A DNA stretch of 64,000 nt from Marinilabiliales bacterium (GCA_003512955.1 DOTG01000028.1:124001-188000); one strand, 5' to 3'; shown: positions 43,688-52,592, counted from the first letter of the stretch. Translations and numbers: made by a program. The notes: generated by a model from the letters alone, not told the origin.

Positions 43688-44566
43688 ATGTCACCCTATA
43701 TTATCTCTTTAAAAAATGCCAGCCAGCAATATGATGGGCGGGTTATCCTGGATGGTATCAACATACAAATCAGAAAAGGAGAATTTGTAACTGTAGTTGG
43801 CCCCACAGGGTGTGGAAAATCAACTACACTCCGTTTAATATTAGGCGCTGAGTTACCTTCACATGGCGAAGTAACTATTAATGGGGAAACTTTGGATCGT
43901 CCCAATAGGGATAGAGGTATTGTATTCCAGAAATATTCGCTTTTCCCGCATAAAACAGTCCGTGAAAATGTCATGTTCGGATTGGAATTGGAGCTTTTCA
44001 ACCTATTCGATCCCATAATGCGCACCAGAAAATGGATGCAAAAACGGAAGGAATTCCGCCGCGAAGCCGATATATATCTGGAAAGAGTGCGGTTGATTGA
44101 ACATGCCGATAAATACCCCAACCAACTCTCAGGAGGCCAAAAACAGCGTGCGGCCATTGCCCAGGCTATGATCATGAAGCCACAGGTCCTTTTAATGGAC
44201 GAACCTTTTGGTGCCCTGGATGAAGGTACCCGTGAAGAAATGCAAGTATTTACCCTGGAACAATGGAAAGAAACACAGCAAACCGTACTATTTGTAACCC
44301 ATAGTTTGGAAGAGGCTATCTTCATGGGAACCCGTTTAATTGTAATTTCGCAGTATTACAAACATGAAAATGGTCAGGAAGGTGCCAAAATCGTGAAAGA
44401 TGTAGAAATTCCCTGGCCCCACCCGCGTTCAACAAAAATCAAAAACATGACAGCTTTCAAAGATTTGATGGAAGCTATCCGTTACGAAGGATTGAACCCG
44501 CTACATTTACAAAATATTGGGAATTTTGATTTATCGCATAAAGATTCAATACGGGATTTGGTTTAA
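43688..44566 (+). CDS. ABC transporter ATP-binding protein (SsuB/TauB/NrtD family)
   Basis: 292 residues. Walker A (GPTGCGKST, about 38-46), Q loop (VFQKYSLFPHKTV), signature (LSGGQKQRAAIAQA), Walker B (VLLMDEPFGALDE) and the switch His (FVTHSLEEA) are all present, so it should hydrolyse ATP and drive import with the permease upstream. An extra ~25-residue insertion (ELELFNLFDPIMRTRKWMQK) follows the Q loop, and the C-terminal tail of about 50 residues after the switch is longer than in TauB. No stand-alone regulatory domain is seen. Confidence 0.92.
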   Translation: MSPYIISLKNASQQYDGRVILDGINIQIRKGEFVTVVGPTGCGKSTTLRLILGAELPSHGEVTINGETLDRPNRDRGIVFQKYSLFPHKTVRENVMFGLELELFNLFDPIMRTRKWMQKRKEFRREADIYLERVRLIEHADKYPNQLSGGQKQRAAIAQAMIMKPQVLLMDEPFGALDEGTREEMQVFTLEQWKETQQTVLFVTHSLEEAIFMGTRLIVISQYYKHENGQEGAKIVKDVEIPWPHPRSTKIKNMTAFKDLMEAIRYEGLNPLHLQNIGNFDLSHKDSIRDLV

Positions 44567-44594
44567 AAAATATTTTACTACTTAACAAACGCAT

Positions 44595-45311
44595 ATGAAA
44601 AAATTATTAATAGTATCTCTTTTATTGGGATGGATTACATTGAAAGGACAAAACCTGAGTCCAAATCTAAATGATTCACCTTTTATCGAAGTAGTGGGAG
44701 TGGCTGAAAAAGAAATAGTTCCTGATGAAATTTATATTTCCATTGTTATTAAAGAACATAATGAGGGCAAAGAAAATGTTACGATTGAACAACAAGAGAT
44801 TACTTTAAAAGCAGCTTTAACTGACATTGGAATACCTCTCGAAAATCTCTACTTATCAGATGCCAATTCGAATTACTTGAAAGTTAGGCTTGGCAAAAAA
44901 GAGGTGATTGCAAAAACTGAATATATCTTAAAAGTTACAGATGCCTTTACAGTTGGAAAAGTTTTTGAAAAACTAGATATTCTGAATATTCAAGATGCTT
45001 GCATCCAAAAGGTGAGTCATTCCAAACTCCAGGAATACAAAAAAGAGATTCGGATTTTAGCCATTAAAGCAGCAAAAGAAAAAGCAGACTATTTACTTTC
45101 TGCCATTGGCGAAAAAACCGGAAATGCTTTAAAAATTAACGAACTAAATCAGAATTCAAACCCATATGAAGTGTATGCAAATGTTGTTGATGGACCAAGC
45201 AAATTGCAGTCGTTTTCAAGCTCAGATTCCGGATTCGAAAACCAAACCATACAATTCCGGAAAATGAAAATCCAGACTTCTATTTATGTAAAGTTCTCCA
45301 TCATTCAATAA
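44595..45311 (+). CDS. SIMPL-domain (DUF541) exported protein
   Basis: 238 residues. Signal peptide ends ITLKGQ (about 19). A SIMPL/DUF541 domain follows (FIEVVGVAEKEIVPDEIYIS, then EYILKVTDAFTVGKVFEKL, then YKKEIRILAIKAAKEKADYL, then IGEKTGNALKINE). This family is periplasmic, and some members form channel-like assemblies; the function is poorly known. It follows the ABC ATPase by 28 bases on the same strand and may be the last gene of the locus, though this is a soft link since SIMPL proteins are common singletons. Confidence 0.85.
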   Translation: MKKLLIVSLLLGWITLKGQNLSPNLNDSPFIEVVGVAEKEIVPDEIYISIVIKEHNEGKENVTIEQQEITLKAALTDIGIPLENLYLSDANSNYLKVRLGKKEVIAKTEYILKVTDAFTVGKVFEKLDILNIQDACIQKVSHSKLQEYKKEIRILAIKAAKEKADYLLSAIGEKTGNALKINELNQNSNPYEVYANVVDGPSKLQSFSSSDSGFENQTIQFRKMKIQTSIYVKFSIIQ

Positions 45312-45414
45312 AACACTCATCCACCTGAATTCAATTAAAACAACTTGACTTGCATCTATTTATTTCGTAACTTATATGGGCATTGATGAATGGTAACCTT
45401 TAAACCTTACAGTT

Positions 45415-45813
45415 ATGAAAACAAAGTATCTATGTCCGGAATGCAGGAACAGCATCAACGTAGGTGAGGATATTGTCCTTGCTGCAAAAAATGAGTATGA
45501 CCAAAAAGGGATTGTCATGCTCCACACTACACTTGGTAACTATACCAGTAAAGTAAGTTCAGAATTTACGATTGCCGAAGGCGACAAAATCAGTTTCATC
45601 TGTCCTTTATGCCACCACCATCTGGGGAATAAAAAAAATGACAGGTTGGCACGGCTCGTTATGGTTGAGGGCGATGGTAAGGAGTTTTACATCATCTTTT
45701 CACAGATTTATGGCGAAAAATGCACGTTTAAGCTCGAAGAAAAAGAGGTGAAAGCAACTTATGGGGAACATTTAAGCCGGTACACCGATCCGGAATGGTT
45801 CATGTGGTTCTAG
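45415..45813 (+). CDS. zinc-ribbon protein, tandem copy 1
   Basis: 132 residues with two CxxC pairs (Cys7/Cys10 in YLCPECRN and Cys63/Cys66 in FICPLCHH), likely a zinc ribbon. Between them is a compact beta domain (LGNYTSKVSSEFTIAEGDK), and the second half has VMVEGDGKEFYIIFSQIYGEKC. About half the positions match the next gene. No family I can name. It is short and cytoplasmic, and the cysteines are the only clear signature. Confidence 0.75.
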   Translation: MKTKYLCPECRNSINVGEDIVLAAKNEYDQKGIVMLHTTLGNYTSKVSSEFTIAEGDKISFICPLCHHHLGNKKNDRLARLVMVEGDGKEFYIIFSQIYGEKCTFKLEEKEVKATYGEHLSRYTDPEWFMWF

Positions 45814-45925
45814 GGATTGAGCCCTTTTTAAACAAAAAATAGTTCCAAAAAAGTTACCTATTGACTGGCGTTTTTTCTTTTTGTATTTTTTCTTAAACAA
45901 TTAACTAACCTAAAAACGTTATTCA

Positions 45926-46324
45926 ATGAAAGAAAAATACATCTGCCCAAAATGCCGCAACAGTGTAAATATTGGCAACCGGATTATCCTCACAGGTAAA
46001 ACCCGGACCGGACTGAGAGGTATGATAATGATTGAAGGGGAATTGGGGAATTACAACTCCTCCTTTAGCGACGACTTCACCATTATTGAAGGAAACCGGG
46101 TAAAGTTTATTTGCCCTATTTGCCATTCAAGCCTGTCGAGCTGGAAAAGGAAAAACCTGGCACATTTAATCATGGTTGAAAATGAAGATACCGAGGCGCA
46201 CATCTATTTTTCGCAGATTTATGGCGAAAAATGTGCCTATAAGGTCATTGGAAAAGAACTGATCGGAAGTTTCGGCGAACATAAGGATTTGTACAAACCC
46301 GATTGGCTGGTTGAGAATCTGTAA
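45926..46324 (+). CDS. zinc-ribbon protein, tandem copy 2
   Basis: 132 residues, the same length and layout as the upstream paralogue: Cys7/Cys10 in YICPKCRN, Cys63/Cys66 in FICPICHS, and the shared IYFSQIYGEKC segment followed by GSFGEHKDLY. The two genes are 112 bases apart and each is preceded by an A+T-rich leader. A local tandem duplication is evident. Function unknown. Confidence 0.75.
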   Translation: MKEKYICPKCRNSVNIGNRIILTGKTRTGLRGMIMIEGELGNYNSSFSDDFTIIEGNRVKFICPICHSSLSSWKRKNLAHLIMVENEDTEAHIYFSQIYGEKCAYKVIGKELIGSFGEHKDLYKPDWLVENL

Positions 46325-46335
46325 ACAAAGCATAT

Positions 46336-46866
46336 TCAATACAAATACATGATCTTTAAAATAGGATTTGAATAGGGCGTGGTCGTCGATTCATTCAGGT
46401 TCCAGAGCAACATGATCAACATCCGGGAACGTTCCCCAATAGGTTGGACAAATCCTCCCCCAATCAATGGGCTATGAACCCAGTACCGGTCTTTTTGGGT
46501 TTGCGAAGTATATGGGTTAAAATAGGAATAATCAATGTTTAAAGATTCGAACTCAGCATAAACTACCACGTTTTCGAAAAAAGTATAGGTTGAAAACAGG
46601 CTCCCGCCATAGATCTGCGTGGTAAAGTCCATATCCTGTTTCTTATAAAACTGATAATTCCCTTTAAAACCGACTGACCACGATGGAAACGGCCGGTACC
46701 CTATAATAGGGGAAACATCGACACCAACCACAGAATACAACTGAAGCCCAAAACCGCCCCCAAAAAAAACTTTGTCGCTCAACGTCCGCTTTTTACCAAT
46801 GGCACCCTGACTAAAGACCACCATGGAAAATAGGCAGAAAATCATAAGAATGAACCCTTTTTTCAT
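46336..46866 (-). CDS. small outer-membrane beta-barrel protein
   Basis: 176 residues. Signal peptide MKKGFILMIFCLFSMVVFSQ is followed by strands typical of small Bacteroidota barrels (VFFGGGFGLQLYSVVGVDVS, then YRPFPSWSVGFKGNYQFYKK, then GGSLFSTYTFFENVVVYAEF) and a C-terminal ILKIMYLY. It converges on the second zinc-ribbon gene with only 11 bases between the stop codons. Function unknown. Confidence 0.7.
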   Translation of the reverse strand: MKKGFILMIFCLFSMVVFSQGAIGKKRTLSDKVFFGGGFGLQLYSVVGVDVSPIIGYRPFPSWSVGFKGNYQFYKKQDMDFTTQIYGGSLFSTYTFFENVVVYAEFESLNIDYSYFNPYTSQTQKDRYWVHSPLIGGGFVQPIGERSRMLIMLLWNLNESTTTPYSNPILKIMYLY

Positions 46867-46940
46867 CTTGAATTAGTTATTTATAAACCAATACTAGTGT
46901 TATGTTAATATAGTAATGTCGGAAGTTCAGAAATTATATT

Positions 46941-47045
46941 CCCCCATCGCCTATTACTTGGGGGCACCACGCCATGGCGTGGACTAGACCGCTCAAACGG
47001 AGCAGGTTCTCCCTTGGGGGAGAAACCCGAAGGGAGAGGGGGAAA
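46941..47045. other. G+C-rich palindromic block
   Basis: It contains a perfect 16-base palindrome (CCACGCCATGGCGTGG, 46967-46982) and a hairpin CTCCC-TTGG-GGGAG (47009-47022). Another CCCTTCG-type run reads on to GGGAGAGGGGG. It is distinctly G+C-richer than its surroundings and has no ORF. It looks like a fragment of a dispersed intergenic repeat; no mobile gene is present. Confidence 0.5.
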
Positions 47046-47084
47046 ATGCAATATTTATCCGCCAATTTAAATATAACACAACAA

Positions 47085-47212
47085 TAGTATCAAGTCAAAT
47101 ATAAAAGGCGGGTACTATTCACCCGGTGACTTTTTTATTTAGCATTATGCCTAATATTCACGCCCGGAATCACCGGGTGAATTGATGCAAACGCATGCTT
47201 GACTTGACACTA
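47085..47212. repeat. 128-base element with terminal inverted repeats and a member of the palindrome family
   Basis: The ends are TAGTATCAAGTCAA (47085-47098) and the complement of TAGTGTCAAGTCAA (47199-47212), 13 of 14 matching. Inside lie ATTCACCCGGTGAC (47117-47130) and TCACCGGGTGAAT (47170-47182). The size and ends suggest a small non-autonomous mobile element; no target duplication was established. Confidence 0.55.
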
Positions 47213-47325
47213 GCCATTCTTTATCGATATGTATAATCCATCTACATTTTACAGCTTCCATGAATACCTATAGAATGTATCTGTAAAAATAATGTATTTT
47301 AGTCTTTTCATTTAATTTAACACAC

Positions 47326-48036
47326 ATGAATATTATAATAACAGGTGCAAGCCGTGGAATTGGGTATGAACTGGTAAAACTGGCGGCCCAAAAGGTCGGC
47401 GATAAAGTAATCATCATCTCACGAAACAAAAATAAAATTGAAACCCTGACCCGGGAATGCCGGCAGATACAACCCTACACCCAGGTAATTCCCATTGCTT
47501 TTGATCTGGCAGCACTTGCCAATTATGAACAACTGGGTAAGCTCATCGCCCAGGAATGCGGAACAGTGGACTTGTTGATAAACAATGCAGGTTTTTTGGT
47601 AGCCAAACCCTTTACGGAACTGACTCACCAGGAAGTGGAACAAATGTACCGTGTCAACGTGATGGGTCCATTGGCATTGATTCAAACCTGCATGCCGATG
47701 CTTTTGAAATCGGAAAAATCGCATGTGGTGAATATCAGCAGCATGGGTGGGTTCCAGGGTAGCGTAAAGTTTCCCGGGTTGGCGGCTTACGCATCGAGCA
47801 AGGCGGCTTTAGTGGGCTTAACCGAATGTTTGGCCGAAGAATTCAAAGACAGCCGGGTATCATTCAATTGCTTAGCCCTGGGTGCTGTTGGTACCGAAAT
47901 GTTGGCCGAAGCTTTTCCAGGATACATAGCCCCAACCTCAGCCAGTGAAATGGCTTCATTTATCTGGAAATTTGCCCGAGAAGGCCATCAATATTTTAAC
48001 GGTAAAATTATCCCCGTGTCAAAATCAACACCCTAA
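47326..48036 (+). CDS. short-chain dehydrogenase/reductase (SDR)
   Basis: 236 residues with the classical SDR features: cofactor loop TGASRGIG (6-13), NNAG (about 85), Ser in NISSMGG and the catalytic YASSK (about 155-159). An acidic or Arg residue choice at about 33 (SRNKNK) suggests NADP(H). The C-terminus is short. The substrate cannot be told. It stands alone between a repeat-rich gap and the converging butyrate kinase gene. Confidence 0.9.
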   Translation: MNIIITGASRGIGYELVKLAAQKVGDKVIIISRNKNKIETLTRECRQIQPYTQVIPIAFDLAALANYEQLGKLIAQECGTVDLLINNAGFLVAKPFTELTHQEVEQMYRVNVMGPLALIQTCMPMLLKSEKSHVVNISSMGGFQGSVKFPGLAAYASSKAALVGLTECLAEEFKDSRVSFNCLALGAVGTEMLAEAFPGYIAPTSASEMASFIWKFAREGHQYFNGKIIPVSKSTP

Positions 48037-48073
48037 ATGATTTGAACTATCTTCAAATTAAAGAATCGGACAG

Positions 48074-49150
48074 TTAAGTATATTCCCTTAATTCCACTTC
48101 GCCCCGTAAAACCAAAAGGGCATTCATGGCCAGTGACGACATTTCGTCTTCGCCCGGATAAACGAACACCGGAGCAATAAATCCCACCATATTCCGGATA
48201 TAACTGATAATCTCTTTATTATTAGCTACTCCGCCAGTGATCAAAATTCCATGAACTTCGCCATAAAGGACGGTGGCCATTTCGCCTATCGCTTTCCCAA
48301 TCTGGTAGGCCATGGCATCCTGCAAAAGCTTAGCTTTTTCGTCGCCGTTTTTTGCTTTTACCTCAATCTCGTATGAGGAGTTGGTTCCAAAATAGGCCAT
48401 AAGCCCTCCTTTGCCGGTAAGCATTTTTTTTACCTCATCGTACGAATATTTTCCACTGTAACACAACCGTACCAATTGGCCTGCCGGAAGGCTTCCTGCC
48501 CGCTCGGGTGAGAAAGGGCCATCGCCGTCCAAAGCATTATTCACATCAATTACTTTTCCACGGTAATGTGCCCCTACAGAAATTCCGCCTCCTAAATGCG
48601 CAACAATTAAATTGAGCTCTTCATATTTGGTATCGCGGCTCTTGGCAAACTGACGGGCAATGGCTTTTTGATTCAGGGCATGGAAAATTGAAACCCTTTC
48701 AAATTCCGGGTGGCCCGAAATCCGGGCTACGTCCTGCAATTCGTCAACCACCACTGGATTTGCAATCAGGGCCTTCACATCTGGAATTGACTGAGCAATA
48801 TTAAAAGCAATCAATCCCCCCAGGTTACTGGCATGTTCGCCCATGATTCCTTTTTCAAGGTCTTCTTTCATGCGTTTATTTACCTGATAGGCCCCCCCCT
48901 GAACCGGTTTTATCAACCCGCCGCGGCCAATCACCACATTTATCTGGGAAACATCAATATCGGCATGGGCCAGTTCTTTTAAAATGACCTCTTTTCGGAA
49001 CTCAAATTGATCGGTTATCTTTTTAAATCCCTCCAGTTCTTCGGTTGCATGCCGGATGGTTTTCAAAAAAACGGATTTATCGTTATGGTAAACGGCAATT
49101 TTAGTAGATGTGGAACCGGGATTGATGGCAAGTATTTTAATTTTATCCAT
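48074..49150 (-). CDS. buk: butyrate kinase
   Basis: 358 residues. It converts butyryl phosphate and ADP to butyrate and ATP; isobutyrate or other branched acids are possible in some members. ASKHA fold motifs: NPGSTSTKIAVY near the start, GRGGLIKPV, ATP-binding LGGGISVGAHYRGK and TGGVANNKEI near the C-terminus. The length is that of Buk rather than acetate kinase (about 400). It is the downstream partner of ptb, 132 bases away on the same strand, which completes a CoA-ester-to-acid pathway. A weak promoter-like TTGG-N19-GAACTTTG lies in the gap, so it may be transcribed both with and without ptb. Confidence 0.95.
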   Translation of the reverse strand: MDKIKILAINPGSTSTKIAVYHNDKSVFLKTIRHATEELEGFKKITDQFEFRKEVILKELAHADIDVSQINVVIGRGGLIKPVQGGAYQVNKRMKEDLEKGIMGEHASNLGGLIAFNIAQSIPDVKALIANPVVVDELQDVARISGHPEFERVSIFHALNQKAIARQFAKSRDTKYEELNLIVAHLGGGISVGAHYRGKVIDVNNALDGDGPFSPERAGSLPAGQLVRLCYSGKYSYDEVKKMLTGKGGLMAYFGTNSSYEIEVKAKNGDEKAKLLQDAMAYQIGKAIGEMATVLYGEVHGILITGGVANNKEIISYIRNMVGFIAPVFVYPGEDEMSSLAMNALLVLRGEVELREYT

Positions 49151-49282
49151 AGATTATTTTTTGTGCAAAGTTCTGAATATCCGAATGATGTACCAATTGT
49201 TTTTGTGTTCTATACAACATTTTAGGCTTGTTTTAAAACACCTAAACTATTGGTAATTTTGAATTTACATTTTATTAAAATG

Positions 49283-50194
49283 TTATTTTGTCAAAGCCAG
49301 CATGGCACACAGGGCAATTGAATTTAGTTTTGTTTGAGTAGAATCCCCGCGCGAAGACAATACACATGGGACTTTAGCTCCTGCAACAAAAGCCCCCATC
49401 TCCGCTTTGCTCATTTTGGAATTCATTTTATAGAAAACATTCGCTGCATCAAGGTTGGGAAACAACAAACAGTCAGCATCTCCGGCTACAGCACTTGTGA
49501 TGCCTTTAGTCTGGGCCGACTCCATATCAATACTAGCATCCAGCGATAAAGGTCCATCAATAATGGCTCCTTTGATTTGCCCACGATCGCCCATTTTTGC
49601 AATGATGCTGGCATCTACCGATGACTGCATGTTTGGAAGTACCTGTTCCGAAGCTGAGACCACGGCCAATTTGGGTTTTTCAATTCCCAACGAAATGGCT
49701 GTTTGTATCAGGTAATTGGCAATCGCAATTTTTTGGCTGAGATCGGGTTCGGGGATTATGGCCACATCGCCCACCACTAAGAGTTTGTGGTAATAGGCAT
49801 TTTCAACAACGGTTACATGGCTTAACACCGCCTTTGGGGGCAACAAACCAAACTCCTTGTTTAAAATGGCACGCATGTATTTATCGGTAGATAATAATCC
49901 TTTCATCAGGATGTCGCCTTTTCCGTCGTTTATCAGTTTCACGGAGATTTCACCGGCCTGAGAATCTGACTTGCAATCAATCAGTTGAAATTTGCCCGCA
50001 TCAATACCCTCCGCATGGCAAACTTTTTTAATCCCGGTAACATCGCCTACCAAAGTCCCTTCAACAATTCCCAGATCAATGGCTTGACTGACTGCACCAA
50101 TGGTATGCGAATCGTTGGCCCAAACGGCTACCAACCGTTTTTTTTCGGCTCCCCGCAGTACCTCATACATTTGTTCAAGTTTAGTAATATTCAT
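49283..50194 (-). CDS. ptb: phosphate butyryltransferase
   Basis: 303 residues. It converts an acyl-CoA (butyryl- or isobutyryl-CoA) and phosphate to acyl phosphate. The PTA/PTB fold is clear from KGLLSTDKYMRAILNKEFGL, LLVVGDVAIIPEPD, AVVSASEQVLPNMQSSVDAS and the C-terminal LFPNLDAANVFYK, then GAKVPCVLSSRGDS. It is short compared with Pta and lacks a DRTGG regulatory domain. Paired with buk downstream. Confidence 0.94.
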   Translation of the reverse strand: MNITKLEQMYEVLRGAEKKRLVAVWANDSHTIGAVSQAIDLGIVEGTLVGDVTGIKKVCHAEGIDAGKFQLIDCKSDSQAGEISVKLINDGKGDILMKGLLSTDKYMRAILNKEFGLLPPKAVLSHVTVVENAYYHKLLVVGDVAIIPEPDLSQKIAIANYLIQTAISLGIEKPKLAVVSASEQVLPNMQSSVDASIIAKMGDRGQIKGAIIDGPLSLDASIDMESAQTKGITSAVAGDADCLLFPNLDAANVFYKMNSKMSKAEMGAFVAGAKVPCVLSSRGDSTQTKLNSIALCAMLALTK

Positions 50195-50225
50195 TTCAAT
50201 AATTTATTGCGTTTATTTATGGATG

Positions 50226-50233
50226 CAAAACTA
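50226..50233 (-). promoter_or_regulatory. -7 box of the ptb-buk unit
   Basis: On the minus strand TAGTTTTG, an exact TAnnTTTG. The leader is about 25 bases. No -33 TTTG at proper spacing is seen. Confidence 0.4.
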
Positions 50234-50279
50234 ATGCTTGTATTTTATATATATACCGTGTTTTACAGCACGGTGCACT

Positions 50280-50315
50280 AAAAAGGCTGCTTCCTTAAAT
50301 GAAACAGCCTCTTTA
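50280..50315 (-). terminator. terminator of the AT-rich lipoprotein gene
   Basis: On the minus strand AGGCTGTTTC pairs imperfectly with GGAAGCAGCCT, followed by five T. It lies about 40 bases past the stop codon of the gene ending at 50357. Confidence 0.65.
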
Positions 50316-50356
50316 AAAACTTAAGTCAAATTTTTAAGTAAAAAATATAATATCAA

Positions 50357-51571
50357 TTATTTGCTGTCGGTAAATTTTTCCAATGAATACACATACTTTC
50401 CCCAATTATCGTAACTGTTTTTTATTACCACATAAAGTGTATTGTTATCATATTCAATAAACGTAGGGACTCCTAATAAGCTAATTTCATTGATTTTAGT
50501 CAAATTAGGCAATTGAAATTGATATATTTTATTTGATTCGTCAGAACTACAATAAACTGAATTGTTCGAAAAGGTATAATCGTTACATTCATTATAATTT
50601 GAAATATTATAAATAGTGCCAATTTGATTCAGATTGTCATCAAATATATTTCCTTGAGCTCCTCTCACAATATATGACTCAGCAATATTTGTTTTTAATA
50701 TTAATTCATTTGAATAATTATAATTAGTTTGATCAATAAAAGAAATTTGACCATTTGTACTTAATGAATATCTATAAATATAAGAGTAATCACTTGTCAG
50801 TATTTGATTTTTAGAACTCAAAAACAGTAATTTAACATTTTGTCCTGCATATAAACTTGAGACTTTTTGTTTAGTGCCTCGATCATATACAGTTATATAA
50901 TAGTAATCTGTAACTATCAGATGGCCATTATCATCTGAAGTTAATCCATATAATGAATTTTCAAAAACAATCTCATCTTTTTTAGTGAGATCAATGGGGT
51001 TGTATATTAGAAGTCTGTTTCCTGATAAAATGTAAAGTTCTTTTACCCCATTATAATCGAATAAATAAATATTATTGATTCCTTGATTTATGGATTGAAG
51101 AAGTAAACTCTTTTTTGAAACATAGTTTACCTTTTCAATTGTTGAATAATTGGCAACATAAATTATATCTTCTTCAGGCCACCAGCAAGCATAAGTGGGT
51201 GAAACATTAAAATTGAATATATCAGGGTTGTTTAATTCAACAATATTGGAGGTACTAATATGATATTCATTATATTGTACTAATACCCTAAAGTAAACCG
51301 TCATATATTGCCCAAATTTAGGCCAAGTATATTCAGTGGTTTGATAATCATCAATATTTATAAGTGAAGTCCAATAATTTTTATCAATTGACCACTGAAC
51401 ACTATACTGACTAAAACTTTCAACCTGTAATAACGACCAATTAAGTTTTATATCGTTTTCGGTACTTGAAATACTGAGTTTTAATTGTTTGCTTAAATGA
51501 ATTGAATCACTATTATCCTCGCAGGAATTTAAAACAATGAGTAAAAGAAAGCTAAATAAGATATTTTTCAT
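50357..51571 (-). CDS. AT-rich lipoprotein with FnIII-like and beta-propeller-like regions
   Basis: 404 residues from the ATG at 51571; a TTG opens the frame two codons earlier. The SPII signal is MKNILFSFLLLIVLNSC (Cys17). A region of about 90 residues (LKLSISSTENDIKLNWSLLQ, then YSVQWSIDKNYW, then YFRVLVQYNEYHIS) resembles an FnIII domain. The remaining ~290 residues consist of short repeated strands (NRLLIYNPIDL, TVYDRGTKQ, YIYRYSLS) as in an NHL/WD-type propeller. The base composition is markedly A+T-richer than the genes on either side. Function unknown, exported to the envelope. Confidence 0.65.
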   Translation of the reverse strand: MKNILFSFLLLIVLNSCEDNSDSIHLSKQLKLSISSTENDIKLNWSLLQVESFSQYSVQWSIDKNYWTSLINIDDYQTTEYTWPKFGQYMTVYFRVLVQYNEYHISTSNIVELNNPDIFNFNVSPTYACWWPEEDIIYVANYSTIEKVNYVSKKSLLLQSINQGINNIYLFDYNGVKELYILSGNRLLIYNPIDLTKKDEIVFENSLYGLTSDDNGHLIVTDYYYITVYDRGTKQKVSSLYAGQNVKLLFLSSKNQILTSDYSYIYRYSLSTNGQISFIDQTNYNYSNELILKTNIAESYIVRGAQGNIFDDNLNQIGTIYNISNYNECNDYTFSNNSVYCSSDESNKIYQFQLPNLTKINEISLLGVPTFIEYDNNTLYVVIKNSYDNWGKYVYSLEKFTDSK

Positions 51572-51666
51572 ATACAATTAAATAAGTTTAAGCAAATTAA
51601 ACAATAAAAATTTTTTTTTTAAAGAAAAAAAACACTTAATTCGAAAACAATTTTAAGAAAACAGAT

Positions 51667-52449
51667 ATGAAATATTTTATTATTACAGCAGTACTTTTCA
51701 TTAGTTGCTTCGTAATGAATGCACAGGTTAACACAGGTGATACATTAAAGAATAAGCATGGTATTCCTATATTACCTACTAAAGGTAGTTATGGGCTGGG
51801 AATAGATGCAACACCATTTTTAATGTATTTAGGTAACTTTTTTAACAAAGACCACAACTATACGCCTACATTTGGTAGCGTATATAGTCCGGTAACCATT
51901 TCAGGTAAGTATTTTTTTGAGGATAAAACAGCTTTAATTGCCCGTTTTAGCATTGGATATTCCCATAAAGCCGAATATAGTGGGAGTGTTGATGAAACTC
52001 AACAAGACAAGTTGACTAATACAGCACTTAGTATGGGATTACTTGCTGGTATTGAAAAATACATAGGAACTAATAGTAGGATAAGAGGAAATTATGGTGC
52101 TTTTATTGCTTTACAGAAATCTCCGTATGTAACAATAGATAATTGGGGCAACACATATTATGAAGGAAAAATTGAATATGAAGACGGTACTAGTTCCGTA
52201 AATGATTATACCATAGATGGAGGAAGTTCATTGGGTATTGGATTAGGCGCAAAAATAGGTGTGGAATATTTTTTCACCCCCAAAATGTCATTGGGAGGTG
52301 ACTTATATTTAATAGGAATCTATAATAATCAAAGTGCAAGGATTAAAAGCATTTCTGGGCAGAGTGATATTTCCATTGAAGGGAAATCAAATTCATTAGA
52401 GATTTCTACAGAAGGAAGTGGATTAATTACGTTGCATTTTTATTTCTAA
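51667..52449 (+). CDS. outer-membrane beta-barrel protein (AT-rich)
   Basis: 260 residues. Signal peptide ends CFVMNAQ. Barrel strands follow (GSYGLGIDATPFLMYLGNFF, then ALIARFSIGYSHKAEYS, then SLGIGLGAKIGVEYFFTP), ending LHFYF. It is divergent from the AT-rich lipoprotein, with 95 bases between the starts, and shares its A+T-rich composition. The two probably arrived or evolved as a pair. Function unknown. Confidence 0.72.
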   Translation: MKYFIITAVLFISCFVMNAQVNTGDTLKNKHGIPILPTKGSYGLGIDATPFLMYLGNFFNKDHNYTPTFGSVYSPVTISGKYFFEDKTALIARFSIGYSHKAEYSGSVDETQQDKLTNTALSMGLLAGIEKYIGTNSRIRGNYGAFIALQKSPYVTIDNWGNTYYEGKIEYEDGTSSVNDYTIDGGSSLGIGLGAKIGVEYFFTPKMSLGGDLYLIGIYNNQSARIKSISGQSDISIEGKSNSLEISTEGSGLITLHFYF

Positions 52450-52516
52450 AATTGAATTAACTCTTTCCACGACTCGACTTATGAATAAATCAAGTTAAAC
52501 ATCATCCGCAATTAAT

Positions 52517-52552
52517 AAAAAGGCTATTGAATTAAAATCAATAGCCTTTTTT
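52517..52552 (+). terminator. terminator of the AT-rich barrel gene
   Basis: AAAAGGCTATTGA and TCAATAGCCTTTT pair over 13 bases around a short loop and run into a T tract. Confidence 0.85.
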
Positions 52553-52567
52553 AGTTAAGCACGCAAC

Positions 52568-52592
52568 AAAAAACCCCGCTTTTGGCGGGGTT
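52568..52592 (-). terminator. terminator of the pta-ackA unit
   Basis: On the minus strand AACCCCGC pairs with GCGGGGTT (8 bp) and is followed by six T. It is 20 bases past the ackA stop codon. Confidence 0.88.

Noticed and set aside
43696..44325. Long open frame of 209 codons antisense to the ABC ATPase gene
   Set aside because: It is a by-product of the ATPase codon pattern; Walker and signature motifs are intact on the plus strand.
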